Under the pieces are notes generated by a model that had not been told where the DNA came from, searched no databases, and saw only the letters and a list, made by a program, of their open reading frames with translations. Below, one piece after another: positions 33,266 through 41,984 of a stretch of DNA of 64,000 bases. A program made the translations under genes and the position numbers. Source of the DNA: Hymenobacter gummosus (GTDB lineage: Bacteria > Bacteroidota > Bacteroidia > Cytophagales > Hymenobacteraceae); the NCBI RefSeq assembly GCF_003970915.1, contig NZ_RXOF01000005.1, positions 248,001 through 312,000 of the forward strand, in the 5' to 3' direction. Numbering within the stretch: the stretch's first letter is position 1; each line of letters starts with the position of its first letter.

Positions 33266-33993
33266 TGCCTGACTCCGCGCCCCTCCGCTGCCTGCTCGTC
33301 GACGACGAGCCGCTGGCCCACACCGTGCTGCGCGCCTACCTCGACCGGCTGCCGGCCCTGGCCCGCTGGGCGGGCAGCTGCCACGGCGCGGTGGAAGCGC
33401 TGCAACTGCTGCGCGCCACGCCCGTCGACGTGCTGTTTCTGGACGTGGACATGCCCGAGCTGACCGGCCTGGAGCTGCTGCGCGCCCTGCCTCACCCGCC
33501 GGCCGTGGTGCTGTGCACCGCCCACGCCCAGCACGCCCTCGACGCCTTCGACCTCGGCGTAGCCGATTACCTGCTCAAGCCCATCCGCTTCGAGCGGTTC
33601 GTCAAAACCATCAACCGCCTGCACGACGGCCGGGCCAGCACTAGCGGCGCCACCGGCAGCGCCCCGCCCCCCGCAGAGCCGCCCGCCGATTCGGTGTTTC
33701 TCAAGACCGATGCCGGCACCGAGCGGGTGCGCTTCGCCGAGCTGCTCTACATCGAGGGCTACGGCAACTTCGTGAAGTGCCGCCTGGCGTCGGGCCGGGT
33801 GCTGCTGGTGGCCGAAACCCTGAAAAACCTGCAGAGCCAGCTGCCCGCCAGCCGCTTTCTGCGCATCCATAAGTCTTATCTGGTGAACATAGCCCAGGTG
33901 GAGCGGCTGAGCGGCAACGTACTGCTGGCCGGCAACCACGAGCTGCCCGTGGGCGCTACCTACCGGCAGGACGTACTCCGGCACCTGCGCTGA
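33265..33993 (+). CDS. LytTR-family response regulator
   Basis: This 242-residue protein has a receiver domain (residues 7-120) with the acidic pair DDE at 13-15, phospho-acceptor Asp60 in LFLDVDMPELTG, and Lys105. A linker follows, and then a LytTR DNA-binding domain from about 145 (VFLKTDAGTERVRFAELLYI, EGYGNFVKC, FLRIHKSYLVNIAQVERLSG). It is partner to the upstream kinase. LytTR proteins bind repeated short sites, and a matching cluster lies upstream of the operon. Confidence 0.93.
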   Translation: MPDSAPLRCLLVDDEPLAHTVLRAYLDRLPALARWAGSCHGAVEALQLLRATPVDVLFLDVDMPELTGLELLRALPHPPAVVLCTAHAQHALDAFDLGVADYLLKPIRFERFVKTINRLHDGRASTSGATGSAPPPAEPPADSVFLKTDAGTERVRFAELLYIEGYGNFVKCRLASGRVLLVAETLKNLQSQLPASRFLRIHKSYLVNIAQVERLSGNVLLAGNHELPVGATYRQDVLRHLR

Positions 33994-34009
33994 ACGCCAC
34001 CCCGCCGCG

Positions 34010-34381
34010 CTACATGGCCGGCTGGGGCCGCTTGCGCTTCAAGGTCACGCGGGCGCGCTGGCAGATGCCGCCCACCGGCGGGTTGAACTTCGACACGCTT
34101 ACCTCCACCCAGCGCACGTGGCCAAACTCGTGCAGAATCCGGTCGATGATGCGGTGGGCCAGGTGCTCCAGCAGCCGCGCCGGGGCCTGCATTTCCTCGG
34201 CCACGAGGCGGTAGAGCAGCTCGTAGTTCACGGTTTCGGCCAGCTGGTCGGTGCTGCCGGCGCGGTACAGGTTGGTGCGCACGCGCAGGTCCACCCCGTA
34301 CTTGTTCCCGATTTTCTGCTCCTCGTCGTAGTAGCCGTGAAACGCGAAAAACTCCAGGCCTTCCAGTGCAATCTGACCCAT
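34010..34381 (-). CDS. folB: Dihydroneopterin aldolase
   Basis: This 123-residue protein begins MGQIALEGLEFFAFHGYYDE, the FolB N-terminal signature with Glu and His near the active site. It continues with NKYGVDLRVRTNLYRAGSTD, DQLAETVNYELLYRLV and CQRARVTLKRKRP. It converts dihydroneopterin to hydroxymethyl-dihydropterin in folate synthesis. I use the ATG at 34381; 23 further in-frame residues upstream come from a short-unit repeat. The gene converges on the LytTR gene with a gap of 16 bases. Confidence 0.92.
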   Translation of the reverse strand: MGQIALEGLEFFAFHGYYDEEQKIGNKYGVDLRVRTNLYRAGSTDQLAETVNYELLYRLVAEEMQAPARLLEHLAHRIIDRILHEFGHVRWVEVSVSKFNPPVGGICQRARVTLKRKRPQPAM

Positions 34382-34382
34382 C

Positions 34383-34645
34383 GGCGGTGAAATGGTGAGG
34401 TGGTGAAATGGTGAGTTGTGCGGTGTGGCCCGTCGGGTGATGCGGCGCACTACGTTGCCCCAACAAGCCGCCCACCGCCCGCAAAGGAAACAAAAAGCCC
34501 GCCCCGGAAGGCAGGCGTAGCTGGTGGTGCCGGAACCAGTAGCTTAAAAGTAGTGGTGCCACGACTTTTGGAGTCGTGGCACCACCCGGACGACAATCGT
34601 CCACAAAATCCGCGCAATCCGGATAAATCCGAAAGAATCCGTGAT
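34383..34645. repeat. Intergenic region with short-unit tracts and a strong hairpin
   Basis: GGTGAAATGGTGAG occurs twice in 34385-34415, directly before the folB start on the opposite strand. A perfect 13-base stem, GTGGTGCCACGAC with a 7-base loop and its complement, is at 34553-34585. Four AATCCG motifs at 9-10 base spacing occupy about 34597-34640. No gene is seen. Confidence 0.7.
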
Positions 34646-35662
34646 TTAGATTTCGTCGAAGAACGACTTCTCGGCTTCGGCGGCCACGGCCGGGGCGGCG
34701 GCGTAGCCGGGGTGCGGCGTGGGGGCGGGCGGCGCAATTTCGGGCGAAGACGGCGTCACCGGCTGCACGTCGGGTGCGGGCGTGGGAATGTAGGGCTCCG
34801 GGGCGTTGGGCACGGTGGCCGGCTCGGGCTGGTGAATACGGCCGGGCTCGGCCACGCCGGGGTTTTCGTAGGGCTCCTTCGGGCTGATTTCGGGGTGCGA
34901 GGGCGAGCCGGGCTGGGGCTGCTTGCCCGGCTGCGGGCCATTGGGCTCGAAGCCGATGGCGCGGGGCCGGGCATCACCAAAACCACTACCCACGGCGGGC
35001 GCGGTGGCGGGGATGCTGGCGGCGGAGGAAGAGGCGGCAGGTGCGGGCACGTACATGGAGGACGGTTCGGTTGCGGGCGAGGCGGGTTCCTCGCGTACCA
35101 CCTTTACGCTGGCGGCCTTGGAAAGGATGGCCGCCGCCCCGCCGCGGGGCCGCTCCTTGGCCTTGTCGGCTTTCTGCTGCACGGCGCCGGCCAGCTGCTG
35201 CAGGTCGCGCACGAGGCCGTCGTACAGCCCTTCGAGGCGCTGGTGCTCCTGGCCCAGGCTCTGCACTTCCTGCTGCATGTCGGCAATGGCTTTATCGGCC
35301 TGCTGGTAGGCGTCGTCTACCACCGCGCGGGCCTTCTGCCGGGCTTCCGACAGCAGCTGCTCGGCTTCCATCTGGGCCTCGCGCACTTTCAGCTCGGCCT
35401 CCTTCTGGGCCTGGTCCACCATGCTGGAGCTGGTGTCCTCGGCGGTTTTGAGGGTGCGGTAGAGCGAGGTTTCCACTTCGCGCATGCGCTGCACGTCCTG
35501 CTGGGCCTGGTCGAGCTGCCGGCGCAGCTCCCGGTTTTCGTCGGTCATCCGCTCCCACTGCTGCGAGAGGGTGAGCAGGAAGCCGTCTACTTCGTCCTTG
35601 TCGACGCCGCGGAAGGCGCGCTCAAAGGTTTTCTGGCGGATATCGAGGGCGGTAATTTTCAT
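34646..35662 (-). CDS. DivIVA domain-containing protein
   Basis: This 338-residue protein starts MKITALDIRQKTFERAFRGV, then DKDEVDGFL, the DivIVA N-terminal domain that binds curved membrane. A long coiled coil follows at about 40-175 (for example KEAELKVREAQMEAEQLLSE), then a disordered Pro/Glu-rich tail ending EKSFFDEI. DivIVA-like proteins in Bacteroidota are expected to act in polar organisation or cell-wall growth. It is downstream of the WD40 gene on the same strand, with a gap of 137 bases. Confidence 0.9.
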   Translation of the reverse strand: MKITALDIRQKTFERAFRGVDKDEVDGFLLTLSQQWERMTDENRELRRQLDQAQQDVQRMREVETSLYRTLKTAEDTSSSMVDQAQKEAELKVREAQMEAEQLLSEARQKARAVVDDAYQQADKAIADMQQEVQSLGQEHQRLEGLYDGLVRDLQQLAGAVQQKADKAKERPRGGAAAILSKAASVKVVREEPASPATEPSSMYVPAPAASSSAASIPATAPAVGSGFGDARPRAIGFEPNGPQPGKQPQPGSPSHPEISPKEPYENPGVAEPGRIHQPEPATVPNAPEPYIPTPAPDVQPVTPSSPEIAPPAPTPHPGYAAAPAVAAEAEKSFFDEI

Positions 35663-35799
35663 GGGGAGGGGAAATGGAAGCTTGCTACGGGCTGGTAGTT
35701 GACGGTTTCGGCAGTAGGCTCCGGGTGTCGTGCCCAGGCCCAGCCGGGCAAAGGGCCCGGCGGCATCCGGGATTTTGCGCCTGCCCTACCGGTCCCCCG

Positions 35800-36735
35800 T
35801 CAACCATCAACCGACACCTGCCAAACGGCCAGGCTGCGGTCGTCGCTACACGAAACTAGCCGATTCTGCCGCCCCGACCAAAACAAGCGGTTCACGGAGG
35901 TGCCGTGCCCGGCGTGCCGGGCCCGGTCGACCACCCGCAGCAGGCGGCCCGAGGCAGCGTCCCAGAGCTTGATGCTTTTGTCCATGCTGCTGGTGGCCAG
36001 CAGGCGGCCGTCGGGGCTGAAGGTGAGGTGGTTGATGGTGTACATGTGCGCCACCACCGTGTAGGCCTCCGCGTAGCCGTGGTCGGCGTCGTACACGCGC
36101 AGGTGGGCGTCGCGGCCGGCCAGGTAGAGGTAGCGCCCGTCGGGGCCGTAGGCGCAGGTGAAGACGGAATTGGTGGCGTCGCTGAGCGTGTGCTTCACCT
36201 GTAGCGTGTCGGCGTCGAGGATGCGCAGGCGGTGGTCGGAGCCGCCCACGGCCAGCTCGCCGCGGCCCTCGTGCAGGCTCAGGCAACGCAGGCTGGCCGA
36301 ACTCAGGCGCAGCAGCTGCTCCACGCCGAAATCGGTGGTGCGCAGCACGGCCAGCGTACCGTCGCCCAGGGCCACGTACAGGCGCTGCCGGGCTTCAGAG
36401 TAGGCGAAGTCGAAAATGGCCACCGGCGGCAGGGCCGTGGCGTGGCGCAGGGCTTTGTCCCGCAGGTCGATGACCTGTACGCCCTGGAAGTTGTGGCCGA
36501 TAATCAGCAACTGCCGCGCCGCCTCGTAATGGAGCGCGTACACCGAGTTTTCGACGCGGGCCACCAGCTGCCCGTCCTGCTCGGGCGCGTCCACGTTCCA
36601 GGCCACCACCAGCCCATCGGCCCCGGCCGAGTAGAACGTGGCCTCGTTCGGGTGGCCGGTCAGCGCGTACACGCAGTCGCGGTGGCCGGTCAGGGCGGCC
36701 AGCTTATGAACCTGCGGGCGGGAAGCGGAAGTCAT
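35800..36735 (-). CDS. WD40-repeat protein, 311 aa
   Basis: Seven WD40-like blades cover the whole chain; clear ones are LTGHRDCVYALTGHPNEATF...GADGLVVAWNV, CAYGPDGRYLYLAGRDAHLR, and HLTFSPDGRLLATSSMDKSI with KLWDAASG. There is no signal peptide, so it is cytoplasmic. It is probably a scaffold; no enzyme motif is visible. I start at MTSASRPQVHKLAALTGHRD (36735); the frame is open further upstream but with Arg/Pro-rich residues. Confidence 0.88.
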   Translation of the reverse strand: MTSASRPQVHKLAALTGHRDCVYALTGHPNEATFYSAGADGLVVAWNVDAPEQDGQLVARVENSVYALHYEAARQLLIIGHNFQGVQVIDLRDKALRHATALPPVAIFDFAYSEARQRLYVALGDGTLAVLRTTDFGVEQLLRLSSASLRCLSLHEGRGELAVGGSDHRLRILDADTLQVKHTLSDATNSVFTCAYGPDGRYLYLAGRDAHLRVYDADHGYAEAYTVVAHMYTINHLTFSPDGRLLATSSMDKSIKLWDAASGRLLRVVDRARHAGHGTSVNRLFWSGRQNRLVSCSDDRSLAVWQVSVDG

Positions 36736-36878
36736 CGGTAGCAAAGGGGGCAAGAAGGAGCCGCGGCACTGGCGGCGGCACGAAAGTACGCCCGCCGGCC
36801 GGCACTGCCGCCACACCGGGCCCGCCGCGAATCCTGCCAGTGGCCGTACCTTAGCCCAGGCCAACCCCGTTTTTCCCC

Positions 36879-37550
36879 GTGCCGCTTCACCGCCTGACCG
36901 CGCCCCTCCCCGATTCGCCCGCCCTGCTCGGCCTCTGGCACCTCACCGAACCCGTGGAGGAGCTGCTGGCGCTGCTGCCCGCCGCCGCCGGCTACGCCGA
37001 GCTGCTGCCCGCCGGCCGCGATGCGCAGCGCCCGCGCCAGTGGCTGGCCGGTCGGGCCCTGGCCCACGCGCTGCTGCGGGAGCTAGGCGCCGGCCCGGCC
37101 CTCATCCGCAACGCCCCGGACACCGGGCAGCCGCTCGTCGTGGGCCCGCCCGGTTTCGGCGTGTCGTTGTCGCACTCCGGCGAGTGGGTGGCGGCGCTGC
37201 TGACGGCGCACGGGCGCGTTGGCATAGATGTTGAACAAGTGCGCCCGAAAGCCCGGCAGCTGGCCCGTAAGTTCTTATCCGACGACGAACTGCTGGACGC
37301 CGGCCCCGATGATGTAAAACACAGCCTTTACTGGAGCGCCAAGGAAACGCTCTACAAGCTCTACAGCCACCGCCGCCTGCTCTTCAAGGAGCACCTGCAA
37401 CTGGACCCGTTCGAGCTGCAGGCCGCCGGCCAGCTCACCGGCCACCTGCTGCCGCCCGACGAAGCCCCCTCGCAGCACCGGCTCGGCTACGAACAGCTAC
37501 CTTCCGGCTGCGTACTCACCTGGACCCATTCCCCCGCCCTTTTGCGCTGA
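36879..37550 (+). CDS. 4'-phosphopantetheinyl transferase (Sfp type)
   Basis: This 223-residue protein starts at GTG. The three family motifs are in order: SLSHS at 96-100, GIDVE at 115-119 (magnesium-binding Asp), and WSAKETLYK at 152-160. It transfers phosphopantetheine from CoA to carrier-protein serines, as in fatty-acid or secondary-metabolite synthesis. Its stop and the next start overlap (TGATG), so it is coupled to the redoxin gene, a functional link that is not obvious. A weak -7-like TACCTTAG is at 36847. Confidence 0.92.
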   Translation: MPLHRLTAPLPDSPALLGLWHLTEPVEELLALLPAAAGYAELLPAGRDAQRPRQWLAGRALAHALLRELGAGPALIRNAPDTGQPLVVGPPGFGVSLSHSGEWVAALLTAHGRVGIDVEQVRPKARQLARKFLSDDELLDAGPDDVKHSLYWSAKETLYKLYSHRRLLFKEHLQLDPFELQAAGQLTGHLLPPDEAPSQHRLGYEQLPSGCVLTWTHSPALLR

Positions 37551-38173
37551 TGTTTCAGCTCCCCGATATGTCTTTCCGACGCCTTTCCCTGCTCGCCGCC
37601 GTGCTGCTCATCACCGCTACCGTGGTGGTAACGTCGGCCCGGGCCCAGACGGCCCTCGTCACCGATTTCACCCTGAAGCGCGCCGACAACTCGGCCCTGA
37701 CGCTCAGCTCGCTCACCGGCCGCAAGGCCGTGGTGGTGGTCTTCACCAACCCCGGCTGCCCCTTTTCCCGCCTGTACCAAAGCCGCCTCAACGCGCTCAG
37801 CAGCGCCTACGCCGCCCAGGGAGTTGAATTTCTGCTGGTGACGGCGCCCATCAACCTGGAACAGACCGCCGACGCCCTCGACGCCGACAAGCTGAAGGTG
37901 AAAACCAGCGGCGACGCTGGCAGCCCCTTCACCGACGAAGGCCTGAAAACCGCCGCCCTGCTGGGCGTCTCGAAAACGCCGGAAGCCGTGGTGCTGCAGC
38001 CCGTAGCGGGCGGTTTCACGGTGCGCTACCGCGGCGCCATCGACGACAACCCGCAGATGGAGTCGTACGTGAAGGACCGTTACCTGAAAAGCGCCATCGA
38101 CGCGGTGCTGGCCGGCCAGACGGCCGCCATTGCCGAGAAACGGGCTTCGGGCTGCCTGATCAAGAAGAACTAA
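37550..38173 (+). CDS. Redoxin / AhpC-TSA family thioredoxin-fold protein, exported
   Basis: This protein is 207 residues if started at 37550 (overlapping the transferase stop) or 201 if at 37568 (MSFRRLSLLAAVLLITATVV, a good signal peptide). After cleavage near SARAQ it has the redoxin pattern DFTLKRADNSALTLSSLTGR, VVVVFTNPGCPFSRLYQSRL with the peroxidatic-type Cys in CPFS, and LGVSKTPEAVVLQP. The C-terminus ends GCLIKKN, giving a possible second Cys. It is probably a periplasmic thiol peroxidase or reductase. Confidence 0.85.
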   Translation: MFQLPDMSFRRLSLLAAVLLITATVVVTSARAQTALVTDFTLKRADNSALTLSSLTGRKAVVVVFTNPGCPFSRLYQSRLNALSSAYAAQGVEFLLVTAPINLEQTADALDADKLKVKTSGDAGSPFTDEGLKTAALLGVSKTPEAVVLQPVAGGFTVRYRGAIDDNPQMESYVKDRYLKSAIDAVLAGQTAAIAEKRASGCLIKKN

Positions 38174-38194
38174 ACGGGCGAGGTGTGACGAAAG

Positions 38195-38425
38195 AAGAAC
38201 GTCATCCTGACGCAGGAATGACCTTCCTCGAACCCTGCACCGCCGCCAGAGTCAAAGCCACTGACGTTCTTTCGGTAGAACGCCTACATAAAAGAAGCGC
38301 AGCCACTACCATAGCGGTTAGTGGCTGCGCTTTTATCGTTGCAGCTGATTAGCGTCTGCTCGTTATTATCAGCGGCGGTGCGGGGTTCGAGGAAGGTCCT
38401 TCGCTCTGCTCAGGATGACGTTCTT
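38195..38425. repeat. Family A inverted-repeat element with terminator, copy 2
   Basis: The ends AAGAACGTCATCCTGA and TCAGGATGACGTTCTT are inverted, and inner parts pair as in copy 1 (CCTGCACCGCCG with CGGCGGTGC). The terminator-like stem AGCGCAGCCACTA with TAGTGGCTGCGCT is at 38296-38331. It lies between two convergent genes, again in a terminator position. Confidence 0.85.
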
Positions 38426-38454
38426 CTTTCTTCGCTCCTGCCCTACCCGAAACG

Positions 38455-39342
38455 TTACTCCTCGTCCGGCTCGTCTTCCTCGCTGGGAGGCGGCACGGGG
38501 GCTTCCTCGCCGGTCAGGATGGCCAGCAGCTTGCTGACTTCGGTGGCTTTTTCGGGCTCCTGCATTTTCTCGAAGCTCACGGCCAGGTTGCGCAGGGCGC
38601 GGCGCACGATGTCGAGGTGGGAGCAGGGCTCGAAGAAGATGTCGTTGGCCGGCAGGTTTAGCTGGGCCACGTAGTGCTCGATGTCGGTGCGGGTGAGAAT
38701 GAGGCCGCGGTTGTAGCAGTTGATGTAGAACGGCTGGTTCTGCGGCTCCTCGGGCTTGTAGGTGAGAATGAACAGGTTGGGCAGGTTCACGCCGTACACC
38801 GGCAGCTTCAGGCGCTGGGCCACCAGCAGGTAGATTACGCAGAGCGTGAGCGGGTTGCCGCGGCGCGTTTCCAGCACCAGGTGCAGCATGGAGTTGGCCG
38901 GGGCGTGGAAGTTCTGGGTGTTGGCCGCGAAGCGGTGCACCTTGAACAGGATGTGGTTCAGGGCCCGGATCTGGTCAATGGGCCCCATTTCAGACGACAT
39001 CAGCGTCCAGGCTTCGTAGCGCAGCTGCTCCACGGCGCGGTTGAGGGCCTGCAGGTCGGCGTCGGGGTACTGGTACTTGTTGATGAGCCACATGCCCTCC
39101 AGCAGGTTCTCGCCGCCCGAGTCGCGCCACACGCGCAGGCGCTCCTGCAGCCCGCTGAACTGCAAATCGTGAATCAGCTCTTCCAGGCGCTGCTGCTGCG
39201 CCGGGTCGAGGCTTTCCTCCCAGGCTTCTTCCAGAAAGGGAATCACGCTTTCGCCCAGCTCGTGAATCCGCTCCTCGATTTGGGGCCGGATTTCGGCGTC
39301 GTCGAGCAGCGAAATAAGGGCTTTGAGTTCTTTGTTGGTCAT
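38455..39342 (-). CDS. Transglutaminase-like (SirB1-type) protein, 295 aa
   Basis: The protein starts MTNKELKALISLLDDAEIRP and has the SirB1/transglutaminase-core-like arrangement: an N-terminal helical region, then FHAPANSMLHLVLETRRGNP with LTLCVIYLLVAQRLKLPVYG, and an ending with tetratricopeptide-like helices and a very acidic tail (PPPSEEDEPDEE). In this family the equivalent of LTLCVIYLLVA carries a substitution of the classical catalytic Cys position, so an enzymatic role is uncertain. No signal peptide is present. The start at 39342 is preferred over a longer frame. Confidence 0.75.
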   Translation of the reverse strand: MTNKELKALISLLDDAEIRPQIEERIHELGESVIPFLEEAWEESLDPAQQQRLEELIHDLQFSGLQERLRVWRDSGGENLLEGMWLINKYQYPDADLQALNRAVEQLRYEAWTLMSSEMGPIDQIRALNHILFKVHRFAANTQNFHAPANSMLHLVLETRRGNPLTLCVIYLLVAQRLKLPVYGVNLPNLFILTYKPEEPQNQPFYINCYNRGLILTRTDIEHYVAQLNLPANDIFFEPCSHLDIVRRALRNLAVSFEKMQEPEKATEVSKLLAILTGEEAPVPPPSEEDEPDEE

Positions 39343-39519
39343 GGAACGCGCAAACAGGCCCGGCGCCGGCAGCAACTCGGAGCCCGGTAAAGCACAAATA
39401 AACGCAACGCGGGCGGCTTTGCCACGGCCGGGCGGCGGGTTTGTTTGCGGGGCCGTGCCGCATCCATGATCAAGGCAAATGGAATAATCTTCTTTCACTC
39501 TGAGCAGAACGTAACGCCT

Positions 39520-39753
39520 CTACACTGAAATAAGACGCTGCCGTGACTTGGGGGCGCCCAGCGCCTCGGCCGCTTGCAGCATTTCGGGCTGGGCTTGGGC
39601 GCAGCCCGACCCGGAGAAGATGGTGACTTTCGCGGCGGCTTTCAGCAGCGCGGCGGTTTCGCGCAGACCCGGGTCGGCATGACGCAGCAGGGCGCGGTGG
39701 CCGAGCACAGAAAGGCGCGGCACGGGCGGGTTAGGCACTTTTTTGTGGCTCAT
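39520..39753 (-). pseudogene. Fragment of a thiamine-diphosphate enzyme (pyruvate oxidase/dehydrogenase type)
   Basis: Seventy-seven residues start [20 protein letters not shown]. The stretch ETAALLKAAAKVTIFSGSGC and then EMLQAAEALGAPK is like the start of the central domain of PoxB-type enzymes (usual pattern: ...LLN-A-EKVTI-xGxGC...). Nothing of the N-terminal or C-terminal cofactor domains is present, so this is a truncated remnant. The match is from memory of the family. Confidence 0.5.
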
Positions 39754-39901
39754 ATCGCCGGAAAACAACTAATATGGGCCCGCCGCGCCGGCCTTGGAAC
39801 GTCTGGATAGCGGCTTCGGTCGTGCGTACGGTCTGCGGGTGAACTCAGCAAGTCGCAGTAATGGCTGCACCCCCGACAGACCAGTTTGGTATGAGTTTCC
39901 T

Positions 39902-39983
39902 GCAAGTAGCCGGTGCCGATTTTGGGGCGGGGAATCTGGGCGGCCCAAACGGGCGGGTTTCCGCCGCGTCACCGGCTACTTGC
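39902..39983. repeat. 82-bp inverted repeat
   Basis: GCAAGTAGCCGGTG and CACCGGCTACTTGC (perfect 14-base arms) enclose further complementary G/C runs (GGGCGGG with CCGCC). The region 39754-40025 otherwise holds no gene I can support. Confidence 0.65.
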
Positions 39984-40025
39984 GCCCCCGGGCAGACTGC
40001 CATGCTGCTTCTAGTAAATTGCTGC

Positions 40026-40379
40026 TCAGCGGCACTCGAAATTGTACTGCACCACGAACCGGCTGCCGGGCGGCATGTATGGGGCGGCGGGCTGCCCTAC
40101 GTACCGTTCGCGCAGGCCGGCTTCGGGCGCGGCCTGCTCAAACTCCCACCTTCCGGCCAATTTCGGTACGGCGCAAGGCCGCCAGCGCCGCACCCGGTAC
40201 ACGGCCCGCACGAGGCCACCCTGCACGGCCGCCGCGTACTGTACCCGCTCACGTCGGCAGGGGGCTACGCGCCAGGCTTGCCGGGTAATGTCATACAGCT
40301 CGGCCTCACTCATTCCTACCCGGTACAGGCGGCTAACGTTCAGGAAAACGAAATTTCCAGCAAATGTTATCGGTTTCAT
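40026..40379 (-). CDS. Small conserved protein, 117 aa
   Basis: Residues about 24-117 show a pattern I recall from a widespread uncharacterised small domain: ELYDITRQAWRVAPCRRERV, QYAAAVQGGLVRAVYRVRRW, RWEFEQAAPEA, RERYVGQPAAPYMPPGSRF and VVQYNFEC. It is soluble, basic and rich in Arg/Tyr/Trp, so nucleic-acid binding is possible but not shown. I give no function. Confidence 0.6.
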   Translation of the reverse strand: MKPITFAGNFVFLNVSRLYRVGMSEAELYDITRQAWRVAPCRRERVQYAAAVQGGLVRAVYRVRRWRPCAVPKLAGRWEFEQAAPEAGLRERYVGQPAAPYMPPGSRFVVQYNFECR

Positions 40380-40392
40380 CAGGCAGGTGGAA

Positions 40393-41604
40393 CTAAAGGC
40401 CGGTCAGGGCCAGGGCTTTTGTCAGATCGGGTTCCTTGCGCAACGCTTTGCGCAGCTCGGGCTGCTCGCCGCGCTCCAGGGCCACGGCCAGCGCCAGCAG
40501 GCGCTTCAGCCGCTTGGCCCGCGTGAGCTGATCGGCGGGGCTGGTGGCGGCGCGGTAATCGGCCAGAAGCTGCTGGTACAGTTCCACGTACAGGCGCGGG
40601 TCGAGCTGGCGGCGGTAGCCCACGGCAGCTTCGTTGCGCATGGTTTCCTGTTTCAATGCCGCGTCTTTGGCCAGCGCTTCGGCCTCTTGCGTCATTTCCA
40701 GCTGCTGCCGACGGTCGGTTTCGGCCCGCGCGTAGGCTTGTTGTATAGAATCTTGCTGCAACTTTTGCCGCTGCCGCAGTGCTTCGTACTGCTGCTGCCG
40801 CGCTTGTTCGGCCATTTCCCGGGCTGTTTGCTTGTGCTCTACCAGTCGGCCGGCGGCGTACACGTCGTCCGTAATCAGCTCACCTGCTTCGCTGTAGGCC
40901 AGAAAACGGCCTTCGGGCGCGTCGTCAACGTAGTTTTCCTCGTAGCGCAGCTGCCCGTTGGGGTACCAGGCCCGAAACCGGCCGTTCATCAACCCGGCCG
41001 TGAAGTGACCGGATTTTTTGGGGCTGCCATCTTCATAGAAGCTCTGGATGTCGCCGTCGTTGTAGCGCTCATCGTTGCGGTAGGCGTATTGCTCTGCCAG
41101 CTTGCCGCCCGTGTAATACAGCGCCGCCGGGCCTTCCTTTTTATCGTTCTGATACCGGCATACCTCGTAGCCTTCGGCGTAGTAGAAATGCCAGACGCCT
41201 TCCCGGGAGCCGTTTACATAGTTGCCGGCCGACATTTTTTCGTTGGCCCCCCGATAGCGGATATAGGGACCGTGCGCTATGCCGTGGCGCACCGTTACGT
41301 CGTATTGCAGTTGGGGCTGCCCGGCCGCGTTCAGGTATTCCAGCTGCCGGCCTTCTGCCTGGTTATGGCGGTAGTTGCCCTTTTTCCAGAGCACGCCCTG
41401 CTCGTCGTATTCTTTGTAGTAGCCGTGCTTGCACTCGGGCACGGCCGCCGTGCGGATATACTGGTATTCCTCGTGCAAGCGGCGGCGGCTCAGGTCGTAG
41501 TACGTGCGCTTGAGCAGCACCTGCTGGGCCCCGGCGGCGTGGGCCAGCCCCAGCAGCAGGCCGGTCAGCAGCGCGAGCGGCCGAAACCGGCGGAGCGTCT
41601 TCAT
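40393..41604 (-). CDS. MORN-repeat (toxin-antitoxin YwqK-like) protein, exported
   Basis: This protein of about 403 residues starts MKTLRRFRPLALLTGLLLGL with a signal peptide ending AAGAQQ. The middle holds repeated MORN-type strands (KHGYYKEYDEQGVLWKKGNY, REGVWHFYYAEGYEVCRYQN, MNGRFRAWYPNGQLRYEENY), of the kind in YwqK-like and membrane-surface proteins. The last third is a helical Gln/Arg/Ala-rich coiled coil. It is probably periplasmic or outer-membrane associated; no catalytic motif is seen. An ATG three codons upstream (41613) is an alternative start. Confidence 0.8.
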   Translation of the reverse strand: MKTLRRFRPLALLTGLLLGLAHAAGAQQVLLKRTYYDLSRRRLHEEYQYIRTAAVPECKHGYYKEYDEQGVLWKKGNYRHNQAEGRQLEYLNAAGQPQLQYDVTVRHGIAHGPYIRYRGANEKMSAGNYVNGSREGVWHFYYAEGYEVCRYQNDKKEGPAALYYTGGKLAEQYAYRNDERYNDGDIQSFYEDGSPKKSGHFTAGLMNGRFRAWYPNGQLRYEENYVDDAPEGRFLAYSEAGELITDDVYAAGRLVEHKQTAREMAEQARQQQYEALRQRQKLQQDSIQQAYARAETDRRQQLEMTQEAEALAKDAALKQETMRNEAAVGYRRQLDPRLYVELYQQLLADYRAATSPADQLTRAKRLKRLLALAVALERGEQPELRKALRKEPDLTKALALTGL

Positions 41605-41628
41605 CGGTAACATGGCAGCTTGGTGGCT

Positions 41629-41874
41629 TTAGAACGCGCCCTTGACCAGCCACCAGCCCAAACGCACCGGCAGCCACAGCACCCGAAACGGCAGCGCCCA
41701 CAGCGGCCGAAAAAACGACTTCTTCGGCCCCGGGGCCTTGCGCGGCTTCTCTTTGGACTGCGCGCGGCCCCACAGGCCGTCCAAGGACTGGGTATTGTCG
41801 CGGTTGCGGGTGCCGCAGTGCTGGCAGGTGTCGCCGAAAAAAATGCCTTCCCGGCCGCAGCTTGTGCATTTCAT
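41629..41874 (-). CDS. Small zinc-ribbon membrane protein, 81 aa
   Basis: The N-terminus MKCTSCGREGIFFGDTCQHC has two CxxC knuckles (Cys3/Cys6 and Cys17/Cys20) that could hold one zinc. After a basic linker (KEKPRKAPGPKK) comes a hydrophobic, Trp-rich segment (PLWALPFRVLWLPVRLGWWL) that would insert in or lie on the membrane. The function is unknown. It precedes the MORN-repeat gene by 24 bases on the same strand. Confidence 0.65.
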   Translation of the reverse strand: MKCTSCGREGIFFGDTCQHCGTRNRDNTQSLDGLWGRAQSKEKPRKAPGPKKSFFRPLWALPFRVLWLPVRLGWWLVKGAF

Positions 41875-41984
41875 GGGATTTGGGGGCTATGTGGTGAAGG
41901 CCCAAAAGTGCGCCGCGCCGGGCCGTGGGCGCAAAGGCCAAAAATTTCTTTTTTTGGCAGCTGAACCAGTTCCCGCTATCCGCC

